DNA of 64,000 nt from Pantoea cypripedii (lineage in GTDB: Bacteria; Pseudomonadota; Gammaproteobacteria; Enterobacterales; Enterobacteriaceae). Below are positions 1-7,229 of this stretch, in pieces. The position numbers were made by a program, and so were the translations under genes. How positions within the stretch are numbered: position 1 is the stretch's first letter; each line of letters opens with the position of its first letter. Under the pieces are notes generated by a model. It was not told where the DNA came from. It was given only the letters and a program-made list of their open reading frames with translations, and ran no database searches. Where the stretch lies: contig NZ_CP024768.1 of the NCBI RefSeq assembly GCF_011395035.1, forward strand, positions 1,895,186-1,959,185, in the 5' to 3' direction.

Positions 1-205
1 TGGTGGCCGCGCGGTATGCCCGCAGGCTGCGTTTAACCGGGCCGCTGATAACTGTTTTGCGGATGAAGATGCCAGACGTTGTGGCGATCACATCAGCAGA
101 GAGTAGGGCGGCGTCAACCGCCCGATTATGTTTGCGCAATTCGAACAGACTGCTGGTGATAGTCAGCGTTGCCACTGCGCCGTGGTCTTTGAAGTCAAAT
201 TTCAT
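1..205 (-). CDS. Phage early-region protein, partial (runs off the left edge)
   Basis: An open frame starts at 205 on the minus strand (ATG, beginning MKFDFKDHGAVATL) and continues through the left edge for at least 68 codons without a stop. Its start overlaps the end of the upstream gene by 11 bases, the same tight packing as the rest of this leftward operon. I do not recognise the family; its position fits the recombination or accessory part of a lambdoid left arm. Confidence 0.6.
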   Translation of the reverse strand, partial: MKFDFKDHGAVATLTITSSLFELRKHNRAVDAALLSADVIATTSGIFIRKTVISGPVKRSLRAYRAAT

Positions 206-767
206 CAGCAAGCACCCCGGCGATTTGTTCAAACGCATCCTCATGCAGTGGCATAATCACCATGAACGGATTGCCATAAAATTTGCTGATCACCGGGTCG
301 AGGATTACCTGGCAAGGCGCGGTTTTCCCGTATGGTTTAAGCTTCAGCACTGCCGGACCGAACATGCGGTAAGGGAGATCAAGCACGCTCGAAGAGAACA
401 TCGGAATCTGATTAATTGGATCTGCATCGGGCGGAAGCAGCTTGCTGAAATCCGGGTAACGGCATTCGACTTTGGTTAATGCCGACGAGCCTACAGCTTT
501 CTCAAATTCGTCAACGTGGATCGCCATCCAGCCATCATCTAAAAGGTCGATAAATGTTCCCTCTGCGTTGTCAGGGATAGTGCCCTTAAACAGAAATACA
601 GCATCAATGTCAGACTTTTCGCCATGCTCCATCGAGACGCAGGCAATGCCGTTACAAGCCTGGATGTGAGTAGGGGTAATGCGCACCCCTTTCAGGTAGT
701 CACGTTTTTCATTTTCGCCAGCAGTACAGCAAAGTGCAGCGCGGAGGATATCAGTGTGAATGAACAT
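195..767 (-). CDS. Phage protein, possibly DNA sliding-clamp-like
   Basis: A 190-residue protein. The start at 767 was chosen because it shares the A of the upstream stop codon (TAATG) and follows a GGAGG site inside the upstream gene, implying translational coupling. The pattern near the N-terminus (residues LKGVRITPTHIQACNG, then a VSMEHG segment) and the spacing of later beta-strand-like stretches recall phage proteins annotated as DNA polymerase III beta-subunit-like. That assignment is by eye and weak. If right, it would be a small clamp-like accessory factor for phage DNA metabolism. Otherwise it is an early-region protein of unknown function. Confidence 0.6.
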   Translation of the reverse strand: MFIHTDILRAALCCTAGENEKRDYLKGVRITPTHIQACNGIACVSMEHGEKSDIDAVFLFKGTIPDNAEGTFIDLLDDGWMAIHVDEFEKAVGSSALTKVECRYPDFSKLLPPDADPINQIPMFSSSVLDLPYRMFGPAVLKLKPYGKTAPCQVILDPVISKFYGNPFMVIMPLHEDAFEQIAGVLADEI

Positions 768-1582
768 TATTTTGCCTCCGGTGTGTAAATGGCTTTGTCG
801 TGGCTGTACTCGCCGTTCCATGACTTCTTCATTGGCAGTTCGCCTTTCATGTACAGTTGATAGAGGCGGTGGCAGCCTTTCTCCAGGAGAACAGGGGAGA
901 AGCGGGTAAATGTTTCCATGCCGTGCGGGGTAACCTGAGTTTTATCTTCGGTCAGGTATTTGTCGCGGGCATAGCTGGCAACGCGCCAGCGTGGGTCTTT
1001 TTCTGGATCACGCTGCTCGTTGTAAACCCATTCACGTTCGAAGGCCCACCACATCATTTTGCTGACGTTGACGCCGTTCAGCCCTTTGCAAAAGGCGGGG
1101 ATCGTCATGCCTTTGGTAAAGTGTCTCTCCAGACTCTCAACCGTGGCATTGAGTTGCTGATTTTCTCCGGTCAGGCGCTGATTATCCTCTGAGAAATTCA
1201 TCAACAGACCACGCAAAGTGACCGGGTCACTAAGAAGGCGCATGGCATCAACAGGTGCCGGACTCTGCATATCTTCCAGCTTATCGACCAGTGACCGGCG
1301 TACAGCTTTGGACTCACGCGCCGCCACGCGGAGAGCCTGCTTAATCTGCATATCGACAATTTCGATTTCAGCGCCGTTTTTTTGACCTACGAAAATTTCG
1401 TAGGTCTCCCCCTCAAGCTCATCCTTGATACGTGCCACAAAGTCGTTATTACGGATCGGCTTTTCACCGCATTCTTTCCGGGCGTCATTAACCATTTGCA
1501 GCAGCTTCTGGCTGTCGATGGACTGAGTGGATACAGCACCGCCGAACGGTGGGGGAGAAAAAGTAATTTCATTTTTCATCAT
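767..1582 (-). CDS. Phage regulatory protein with antirepressor (KilAC/ANT-like) C-terminus
   Basis: A 271-residue protein. The N-terminal third (VNDARKECGEKPIRNNDF and following) resembles the DNA-binding or recognition domain of phage Rha/antirepressor proteins. The C-terminal 110 residues (IPAFCKGLNGVNVSKMMWW..., with VTPHGMETF near the end) fit the KilAC/ANT antirepressor fold. Such proteins bind DNA or phage repressors. A GAGGAAAA ribosome site precedes the tandem ATG ATG start. It ends in a TAATG overlap with the next gene. The family assignment is by pattern, not by search. Confidence 0.7.
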   Translation of the reverse strand: MMKNEITFSPPPFGGAVSTQSIDSQKLLQMVNDARKECGEKPIRNNDFVARIKDELEGETYEIFVGQKNGAEIEIVDMQIKQALRVAARESKAVRRSLVDKLEDMQSPAPVDAMRLLSDPVTLRGLLMNFSEDNQRLTGENQQLNATVESLERHFTKGMTIPAFCKGLNGVNVSKMMWWAFEREWVYNEQRDPEKDPRWRVASYARDKYLTEDKTQVTPHGMETFTRFSPVLLEKGCHRLYQLYMKGELPMKKSWNGEYSHDKAIYTPEAK

Positions 1583-1590
1583 CGTTTTCC

Positions 1591-2163
1591 TCAGTGCATA
1601 ACCGGCATGTCAGGCACGCCATTTTTATTAAGTTCTTCGATAAATCCGTCGTGCAGCGTTTCGAAGGCATCGCGGCCCCAGTCTGAAAGCACGAAACCAC
1701 CCGGGCCGGTTGTCACCATGCCCTTGTAAATCTGAAGCGCCTTCTCTGGCCCGACCACAACGCCGTATTTCTCGATGGCGATGCTTTCAATGTGGTTAGC
1801 CAGGCAAAAACGTTCCGGTCCCGGGTAAATACTCATTCCGCCTTTTTTCCCCTGGTAGATAACCGCTTTATCAACGCCGCCAGAATCGTTTGGTACCTCA
1901 ACTGAACCGTGCAGATCGCGCTGTTCAATGACAAATACAGTGACAACCAGCCAACGCCAGAGAATGACTTCTCTGGCAATGCTCAGCCTGTACCAGCCTT
2001 TCTCTACGGCTTCCCATACACAGGCGAGCAGACGCAAACCTTTCTCAAAACTGGCATCGCACTCACCGTCATTCAGTGAGCGGATAACAACTGAGTAGCC
2101 GATCAGTTTTCCGCTACTCAGCACTCCGTCCGGGGTTGCCTGTGCGTTTTCTGCGTGATCCAT
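1591..2163 (-). CDS. Phage early-region protein of unknown function
   Basis: A 190-residue protein starting at an ATG preceded by a strong GGGGGAGG site; the frame is open upstream to 2205 but without a comparable ribosome site. No signal peptide, transmembrane segment or catalytic motif is evident. The middle is rich in Trp and hydrophobic residues (WYRLSIAREVILWRWL). It lies in the tightly packed leftward operon. Confidence 0.65.
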   Translation of the reverse strand: MDHAENAQATPDGVLSSGKLIGYSVVIRSLNDGECDASFEKGLRLLACVWEAVEKGWYRLSIAREVILWRWLVVTVFVIEQRDLHGSVEVPNDSGGVDKAVIYQGKKGGMSIYPGPERFCLANHIESIAIEKYGVVVGPEKALQIYKGMVTTGPGGFVLSDWGRDAFETLHDGFIEELNKNGVPDMPVMH

Positions 2164-2173
2164 TGCCTCCCCC

Positions 2174-2560
2174 TCAGTACGGTTTGTTAGCCAGATGATC
2201 GGCATACTGCTGTTTAAGTTCTTCGTGCTTCGCTACCCACGCTTTAAACTCGCGCTTTTTAGCCAGGATACGGCGAATGCGACGGGCGCAGCGGTTGTGA
2301 GCAAAGAGATATTGCTGGGTGTGCTTGCCAATACTGTTGGCAATAGGCTGATCCCATTCGTCATACATCGGGTCGTTAGTTTCGATGCCAGCCCGGCAAA
2401 AGGTTTTGGTGACCATGTAATGCGCCAGATTATTGATAGCTGCGCTGCGGCTCAGGCAGCGCTTTGACCAGCCGTGACGGGTCACGACAAACACAGGTGA
2501 CTGGACGATGCGAAATGATTCGTCGATCGCGTCTTCTTTGATTACTGATAACTTTTTCAT
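2174..2560 (-). CDS. Phage early-region protein of unknown function
   Basis: A 128-residue basic protein beginning MKKLSVIKEDAIDESF. The C-terminal half is strongly basic and probably helical (RCARRIRRILAKKREFKAW), as in small nucleic-acid-binding proteins, but there is no diagnostic motif. The start overlaps the stop of the upstream 73-residue gene at 2560, so the two are probably coupled. Confidence 0.65.
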   Translation of the reverse strand: MKKLSVIKEDAIDESFRIVQSPVFVVTRHGWSKRCLSRSAAINNLAHYMVTKTFCRAGIETNDPMYDEWDQPIANSIGKHTQQYLFAHNRCARRIRRILAKKREFKAWVAKHEELKQQYADHLANKPY

Positions 2561-2781
2561 TACTTTCCGTCCTTAACGCCGTTGTATTTTTCGTGACTCA
2601 TTAACTGCCAGTCTTTCCCACCGTTACGGGACAGGAGCCGCCAGCGCCGGTTAACCTTCAGGCTCAGAAAGCCGGTGCGATGCATGCGGCGGGGGAAGAT
2701 GCGGTGCTTCCGGTACTGCGTTAACCGCATTGCCGCCTGGGCGATCACCCATTCAGGCGCTTTCAGCGCGGTGAGCGTCAT
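2560..2781 (-). CDS. Small basic phage protein of unknown function
   Basis: A 73-residue highly basic protein. Its C-terminal part (FLSLKVNRRWRLLSRNGG...) has an alternating basic/aromatic strand pattern seen in several small nucleic-acid-binding or RelE-fold-sized phage proteins; I do not assign a family. It overlaps the preceding gene by 4 bases and the following gene at the stop/start junction. Confidence 0.6.
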   Translation of the reverse strand: MTLTALKAPEWVIAQAAMRLTQYRKHRIFPRRMHRTGFLSLKVNRRWRLLSRNGGKDWQLMSHEKYNGVKDGK

Positions 2782-3122
2782 TTGATGGGTTTCCCTGCTG
2801 CGGCCATTTCGACCAGATTGGAAATAAGCGCCCCCATAAATCCCGCGCCTATTTCGGTCATTTTTCCCGTTTTAATCCGCACACACTCACCATAGGTTTC
2901 AGCTATTTCCCGATCCCCGGCATCACCCGGCGAAACTTTATGCACAGCAGCTTCAAATAGCTTCTTTAAAGCCTTTGTCAGAATGTCAGCGTCAACCTGA
3001 ATAGTGGTAATTGACCCATCCGGTAATTTGAGAGCCGCAATCATTGCGCCTCTATTACGGACGAGTTCGGCAAGGTAAGTATTCACCAGCCGGGTGCGCG
3101 ACATCTCTAATGGTGTTTTCAT
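2778..3122 (-). CDS. Phage early-region protein of unknown function
   Basis: A 114-residue protein, mostly helical by composition, with a glycine-rich hydrophobic segment near the C-terminus (IGAGFMGALISNLVEMAAAG). It overlaps its upstream neighbour by 4 bases and its downstream neighbour by 4 bases, so it is one member of a translationally coupled series. Function unknown. Confidence 0.6.
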   Translation of the reverse strand: MKTPLEMSRTRLVNTYLAELVRNRGAMIAALKLPDGSITTIQVDADILTKALKKLFEAAVHKVSPGDAGDREIAETYGECVRIKTGKMTEIGAGFMGALISNLVEMAAAGKPIK

Positions 3123-3508
3123 GAAGACAGCACTCCGGATAGCTGGCTTGAATTACGCTCCTGATATTTTCTTGCCGCCTTTGCAATAAAATCCATTAAG
3201 CATCCATTTACCCAATCAGCAAAATTCCTATCTTTCTTGCCGATATAGCTCACAAGTTCCTGAGACTGCACATGCATTAATTTAAGCAGTGCCAGCTCAG
3301 CCAGCGCCGTTCCTGTTTCTATTACACAATCAACCTTCAGGCCGCGATGATAGCGGGGGAGGATAATAAACATGATTGAATTTGCAGACTGTGAAAATAC
3401 AGTCTTCTTTTTTGGTTCAATATCATTGGCGATAAATTCAATGTTTTTTGATAAATAAGCTGCGCACAAAGCGACGTTGTCTATGCTGGAATTTAATTCA
3501 GTTTCCAT
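3119..3508 (-). CDS. Phage early-region protein of unknown function
   Basis: A 129-residue protein. I start it at 3508 (METELNSS...) although the frame is open to 3556, because this ATG shares its A with the TGA stop of the 36-residue gene upstream (TGATG) and follows a GGGGTGA site. It has no recognisable motif. The C-terminal half looks helical (WVNGCLMDFIAKAARKYQ). Confidence 0.65.
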   Translation of the reverse strand: METELNSSIDNVALCAAYLSKNIEFIANDIEPKKKTVFSQSANSIMFIILPRYHRGLKVDCVIETGTALAELALLKLMHVQSQELVSYIGKKDRNFADWVNGCLMDFIAKAARKYQERNSSQLSGVLSS

Positions 3509-3618
3509 CACTTCACCCCATATGCTGCTTTCAGAAAAAGAATGGCTATATGCCACTGACCGCTATCACGCATTAATAAAGCCTGACGATATTTTTGTTT
3601 GTTGATGGAAGATGACAT
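3508..3618 (-). CDS. Very short coupled phage gene (36 residues)
   Basis: A 36-residue frame beginning MSSSINKQKYRQALLMRD and ending KAAYGVK. Its ATG overlaps the TAA of the 85-residue gene (TAATG at 3618) and its TGA overlaps the ATG of the next gene (TGATG at 3508), so it fills the gap exactly with both junctions coupled. That is the main evidence that it is translated. The peptide is basic and looks helical. Function unknown. Confidence 0.6.
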   Translation of the reverse strand: MSSSINKQKYRQALLMRDSGQWHIAILFLKAAYGVK

Positions 3619-3875
3619 TAGCGACCCTTCTCCACGTTTTTAGCTGTCATGCTGACCATGAAACGAAGTTCGCTGATCAGGGAGTGAAAGCGGCCCGCAA
3701 TCTTGATGTCTGCCTGCGCCATAGGCTTGTAGAGCAATTCCGCGAACTCCCTTTGCAACTCATCTGCATACTTGAGAGCAGCTTTCGAGGTATCTGAAGC
3801 GTCGGTGATACGAATTCCAGACTGTTTTTTTTCTGTGGAAACTTCGCTACCGGTAACAACGATTAATTCACTCAT
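3618..3875 (-). CDS. Phage early-region protein of unknown function
   Basis: An 85-residue protein (MSELIVVTGSEVST...) preceded by AGAGGTGAATT. The central part (DTSKAALKYADELQREFAELLYKPM) looks like one long helix. No catalytic motif. It is the second gene after the presumed leftward promoter and is coupled to the 36-residue gene. Confidence 0.6.
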   Translation of the reverse strand: MSELIVVTGSEVSTEKKQSGIRITDASDTSKAALKYADELQREFAELLYKPMAQADIKIAGRFHSLISELRFMVSMTAKNVEKGR

Positions 3876-3944
3876 AATTCACCTCTTAACCCGCGTGGAT
3901 GTTTTTAACCCCAGCGCGGGCGCTGTAATTAATTTGAATCTTTA

Positions 3945-4253
3945 TTAATTGAGTAAGTATGAGAACTTAACTGAAGATTTGAGGATCTCTAATGCCGAGT
4001 CATTAATTTCTTCTTTTTTATCCCAGGCGCAAATCAGATATGCAAAGTCACCTTTTTTGCCATATAGAGCATAAATGGTGTCTTCCTCAAAAGGTTCTGA
4101 GCTTTGGACTTGAAATTTAAACTCTTCAGAAGTTTTATAGAAATGACGAAAGAGACCTTTGTTATCAACAACAGGAAAATTAAAATATTCTCCTGGAGCA
4201 ACTCGTAAACTAACTGACTCGCACTCAATTATATCATTCGCTGAATTTGTCAT
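3945..4253 (-). CDS. First gene of the leftward operon, unknown function
   Basis: A 102-residue acidic protein starting MTNSANDIIECESVSL. The frame is open from 4349, but the upstream 32 codons run through operator-like repeats and the presumed promoter. The internal ATG at 4253, with GGAG 8 bases upstream, is the credible start. The strand-rich pattern and conserved aromatic residues do not match a family I know. Base composition is AT-richer than the rest of the phage, as is common for genes next to the immunity region. Confidence 0.6.
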   Translation of the reverse strand: MTNSANDIIECESVSLRVAPGEYFNFPVVDNKGLFRHFYKTSEEFKFQVQSSEPFEEDTIYALYGKKGDFAYLICAWDKKEEINDSALEILKSSVKFSYLLN

Positions 4254-4292
4254 CTCATTGGCTCCGTTGTTTGCCGATGAGCCAAGACTACA

Positions 4293-4349
4293 CACTACGT
4301 TGTATTGTGTAAACAACAAACGTTGTATTTTTTGTGTAATTTCGTTCAA
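4293..4349 (-). promoter_or_regulatory. Leftward early promoter (P_L-like) with repressor operators
   Basis: Reading leftward, TTGAAC (4349-4344) and TACAAC (4327-4322) form a -35/-10 pair with a 16-base spacer. The -10 overlaps an operator-like palindrome ACAAACGTTGT (4316-4326); a weaker copy, CACTACGTTGT, lies at 4293-4303. The ACAA-N3-TTGT pattern recurs in the cI-cro interval, so the same repressor probably controls both. The promoter assignment is inferred. Confidence 0.55.
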
Positions 4350-4390
4350 CTAATTGATATTTAACAATTTAAATTTGTAGTATTTTGTTG

Positions 4391-4424
4391 TTTTAATAAA
4401 AAACCCGGCACGATGGCCGGGTTT
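4391..4424 (-). terminator. Terminator downstream of cI
   Basis: The inverted repeat AAACCCGGC/GCCGGGTTT (4401-4409 and 4416-4424) is followed, in the leftward direction, by a T-rich tract. It separates the repressor transcript from the leftward operon. Confidence 0.75.
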
Positions 4425-4442
4425 CAAGTAACTTTCGGGATA

Positions 4443-5075
4443 TCATCTTTTTCTGCGATAAATCCTGTGTTCAACCATAGTGCCTAAAATCTTCAAGGGG
4501 ATTTCTGTTGATTTCAAGCATGGGTAATCGCTGTTAAGTGGTATTAGTTCAAATGAATCAACCCCATACATACCAATGCCTATAGGGCGATATTTTTTGA
4601 AAGTTGCTTCATGATCTCCATTTGAGGCAACTACGAACTCGCCAGGTGCTGGCTCGATCTCCGGGTCAATAACAACAATGTCTCCAGCTTTGAAATCAGG
4701 CTCCATTGAGTCGCCCTCAATTCTCAAGGCAAATGTGTATTCTGACCAGTCCATATCGGTCATAACGTATTCGAAGCTACCATCAAAAGCCTCTATAGGG
4801 CTTTGATGAGATAATGCGCCTGCCTGTACATAACTTATCAACGGAATCTTCCTTGTGCTCACCTGCTCCAGAGTTTGAAATGCACTTCCATCCTGAAGCC
4901 AGGCAACATCGGTTTGCAGCGCCTTGGCAAGCTCAAGGATGTAACGCGGTCGTTTTGTTCTGCCACTTTCAATGGAAACAATACCTTGCTGGGTAGTTCC
5001 TGCCAGCTCTGCAAGTTCAGTTTGTGTCAGACCCAATTCCAAACGCCTGCTTTTCACTCGATCAGACAATTTCAT
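4443..5075 (-). CDS. cI: CI-type phage repressor with LexA-like autoproteolysis domain
   Basis: The lysogeny repressor, 210 residues. Residues 1-60 hold an HTH_3/XRE fold (LGLTQTELAELAGTTQQGI). Residues 78-205 are a peptidase S24 domain with the self-cleavage pair Ala85-Gly86 (VQAGAL), catalytic Ser123 in EGDSMEP and catalytic Lys160 in ATFKKYR, so RecA-stimulated cleavage and SOS induction are expected. The start at 5075 leaves the usual HTH N-terminus; the frame extends to 5117 without a good ribosome site. It is divergent from cro across three operator-like sites. Confidence 0.93.
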   Translation of the reverse strand: MKLSDRVKSRRLELGLTQTELAELAGTTQQGIVSIESGRTKRPRYILELAKALQTDVAWLQDGSAFQTLEQVSTRKIPLISYVQAGALSHQSPIEAFDGSFEYVMTDMDWSEYTFALRIEGDSMEPDFKAGDIVVIDPEIEPAPGEFVVASNGDHEATFKKYRPIGIGMYGVDSFELIPLNSDYPCLKSTEIPLKILGTMVEHRIYRRKR

Positions 5076-5113
5076 TTTAAGACCCCGAATATCAAGATTG
5101 ACGCAATCATACA

Positions 5114-5169
5114 ACAAACATTGTAATTGACAAACAACAAATGGAGTATTTTAATACTACAAATGTTGT
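5114..5169 (+). promoter_or_regulatory. Immunity operators and rightward promoter P_R
   Basis: TTGACA (5127-5132), a 17-base spacer and TTTAAT (5150-5155) make a near-consensus rightward promoter for cro and the replication genes. Operator-like elements of the form ACAA-N3-TTGT lie at 5114-5124 (ACAAACATTGT) and 5159-5169 (ACAAATGTTGT). An imperfect half-site copy lies at 5130-5140. They flank and overlap the promoter, as expected for a CI/Cro switch. Confidence 0.8.
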
Positions 5170-5184
5170 TAATATGGGGGTTGA

Positions 5185-5418
5185 ATGACAATTTCATCAC
5201 GACTGAAAGAGCGCAGGCTTGCGCTTGGTCTTACACAGCATCAGTTGGCCCAACTGGCTGGAGTAAGACAGCAAACTATCCACCGCATCGAATCGGGTAC
5301 ATCAGTGAGACCCAGGAACTTACTTGAGATTGCTGATGCCCTGAATTGCACTCCGAAATGGCTTCTTATGGGAGATGCTACGCCAAACTCCTCCGGACAG
5401 AATAATGCAGCCCAGTAA
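5185..5418 (+). CDS. cro: Cro-like HTH transcriptional regulator
   Basis: A 77-residue single-domain HTH_3 protein (RRLALGLTQHQLAQLAGVRQ, then a QTIHRIESG recognition segment), with the same fold as the CI N-terminus. It is the first gene transcribed from P_R, 15 bases after the last operator, and would favour the lytic state by binding the same operators as CI. Confidence 0.9.
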   Translation: MTISSRLKERRLALGLTQHQLAQLAGVRQQTIHRIESGTSVRPRNLLEIADALNCTPKWLLMGDATPNSSGQNNAAQ

Positions 5419-5451
5419 CCAGATTCAGTATTCATCTTTGAGGGTGTCAGC

Positions 5452-6351
5452 ATGAGTCAGCTCCTGCATTTGTTGGATAGACCGGTAGCTTTTCAACGCT
5501 CATTCGTTCGGCTTGGTGCTGGCGTTACAGGGGCTTTGCTGCTGTCTCAGCTCGTTTACTGGCAGAATCGCATGGATGGTCAGTGGTTCTATAAAACGCA
5601 GTCTGACCTTGAGGAAGAAACCGGACTTAGTCGATATGAGCAGGAAGGCGCTCGTAAAAAACTGGTTTCTATTGGTGTTCTTGAAGAAAAGAAAAAAGGC
5701 ATCCCGGCCAAACTTTACTTCCGTGTGAATGAGGTAAATTTGGCTGCGCACCTGTTGCCTGAAAACACGCAAACAGGTATGGGGAAAACCAGCGAGCAAG
5801 GATGCGGAAATTCCGCATACAGTGATGCGGAAAACCAGCAGACAGGTATGCGGGTTTTCCCCGAGCCGGCATGTGGAAATTCCGCATCCATTCATACAGT
5901 AGATCACACAGAGACTACACATAAGACTACTACAGAGAATAAATCTATTGGCACATCGGCTAAAGCCGCTGAGCCGTCACGCAATGCCAAACAGGATTAT
6001 TCACCTGAATTTGAAACTGCCTGGCAGGCATATCCAAAACGCGCTGGTGGAAATCCAAAGCAAACAGCCTGGAAGCACTGGAACGCCCGCATCCGTGAAG
6101 GCATCAACCCGGCTGACATGCTGGCAGGTGTTCAGCGCTATGCGGCCTACATTTCCGCCACCGGCAAAACTGGCACCGAATACGTGAAACAGGCCGCTAC
6201 GTTCTTCGGCCCGGATCAGCACTTCGCTGAAAGATGGACAGCACCAACGAGTCAGCAGCGCAGCACGCCAGCGCAGAGCCGGCACAGCGGTTTCTCAGAA
6301 CGCGATTACGGCACCACCACAACACCCGCCTGGGCTAAGAGGTCACAATGA
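5452..6351 (+). CDS. Phage replication initiator (lambda O-like)
   Basis: A 299-residue protein. Residues 1-110 look like a winged-helix DNA-binding region (GALLLSQLVYWQNR..., DLEEETGLSRYEQEGARKKL) of the phage replication-protein type. A low-complexity linker of about residues 110-185 follows. The C-terminal part (FETAWQAYPKRAGGNPKQTA) matches the domain found in many phage DnaT/O-type proteins. The linker DNA carries iteron-like repeats, as in lambda, where the origin lies inside O. It is followed with a 4-base overlap by a DnaC-like loader and then a DnaB-like helicase, which fixes its role in replication initiation. Confidence 0.85.
   Translation: MSQLLHLLDRPVAFQRSFVRLGAGVTGALLLSQLVYWQNRMDGQWFYKTQSDLEEETGLSRYEQEGARKKLVSIGVLEEKKKGIPAKLYFRVNEVNLAAHLLPENTQTGMGKTSEQGCGNSAYSDAENQQTGMRVFPEPACGNSASIHTVDHTETTHKTTTENKSIGTSAKAAEPSRNAKQDYSPEFETAWQAYPKRAGGNPKQTAWKHWNARIREGINPADMLAGVQRYAAYISATGKTGTEYVKQAATFFGPDQHFAERWTAPTSQQRSTPAQSRHSGFSERDYGTTTTPAWAKRSQ
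5779..5887. other. Candidate replication origin: iterons inside the O-like gene
   Basis: Five related elements within 109 bases: ATGGGGAAAACC (5779), the 17-base palindrome ATGCGGAAATTCCGCAT (5802-5818), ATGCGGAAAACC (5825), ATGCGGGTTTTCCCC (5848-5862) and ATGTGGAAATTCCGCAT (5871-5887). Their spacing and position within the linker-coding part of the initiator gene mirror the lambda origin. Confidence 0.65.
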
Positions 6352-7229
6352 GCCATATCACTAACGGTCGCAGCAGCCAGATTCTGGCGCTCAGAACTGA
6401 CATTAATACCTTGCAGGACGAACTGGGATTCGCAAAAGGCACCGTTCCTGCTATGGACCGTTGCTTTGACAAGCGCGAATCCCTGACCGGAACCTGTCAG
6501 AAACATGGTGAATTTGAACAGCTGCGCATCTGGACTGAATACGGCGGACGCGTTGCAGAAAAATTCTCTCGCTGCCCACATTGCATCGCCGCGGAACTGG
6601 ATGCTGCTAAAACCAGTCTTCGCGAACTGCAGGTGAATGGTCTGATGGAAAAAGCCAACATTCCGGACCGCTTTGCCGGCTGCAGCTTCGATAACTACGA
6701 AGCCGTAAACAAGTCGGCCTGCCATAACCTGGGCATTCTTCGTGATTATGCTGACGCCTGGCAACAGATGTTCAAAGCAGGCACCAGTCTGATCCTGAGC
6801 GGCAAGCCTGGCACCGGCAAAAACCATCTGGCGGTGGCACTGGCAAAAAGTGTTATCGAGCAGCATCAGGCATCCGTGCTGCTGACCTCAGTGATGCGCA
6901 TCATCCGCGCCGTTCGCCGCACATGGGAAAAGGGCAGTGAGTACAGCGAAGAGGATGTGATTGAGCTTTACACCGGAATGGACCTACTGATTATCGATGA
7001 GGTAGGGATCCAGTACGGTTCTGAGTCGGAAATGATCATCCTGTTCGACATCATGAATACACGCTATGAGCGGATGCTGCCAACGGTGCTTATCAGCAAT
7101 CTGGCACCAGGTGAAATCTCACAGGTCATTGGTGACCGTCTTACCGATCGCATGGTGGAAGGTGGCGGTGCAACGCTGGTTTTTGACTGGAACAGCTATC
7201 GCAGCACCAAAGGAGCGCAGGCTGTATGA
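6348..7229 (+). CDS. DnaC-like helicase loader ATPase
   Basis: A 293-residue AAA+ protein. Its N-terminal 100 residues include a possible zinc site (C50..H53, C76PHC79). The Walker A motif is GKPGTGKN (152-159), with the Asn in place of Thr/Ser that is also found in E. coli DnaC. Walker B is LLIIDE (213-218), and an arginine-finger region with sensor motifs (GDRLTDRMVEGG) follows. It should load the adjacent DnaB-like helicase at the phage origin. It overlaps both the upstream initiator and the downstream helicase gene by 4 bases. Confidence 0.92.
   Translation: MSHITNGRSSQILALRTDINTLQDELGFAKGTVPAMDRCFDKRESLTGTCQKHGEFEQLRIWTEYGGRVAEKFSRCPHCIAAELDAAKTSLRELQVNGLMEKANIPDRFAGCSFDNYEAVNKSACHNLGILRDYADAWQQMFKAGTSLILSGKPGTGKNHLAVALAKSVIEQHQASVLLTSVMRIIRAVRRTWEKGSEYSEEDVIELYTGMDLLIIDEVGIQYGSESEMIILFDIMNTRYERMLPTVLISNLAPGEISQVIGDRLTDRMVEGGGATLVFDWNSYRSTKGAQAV

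Noticed and set aside
4254..4349. N-terminal extension of the first leftward early gene, starting at TTG
   Set aside because: The stretch coincides with the operators and promoter, and ATG 4253 has a proper ribosome site.
5779..5887. CRISPR-like interpretation of the repeated ATGCGGAAA elements
   Set aside because: The units are short, unevenly spaced and in both orientations within a coding gene. They fit origin iterons, and no cas gene is present.
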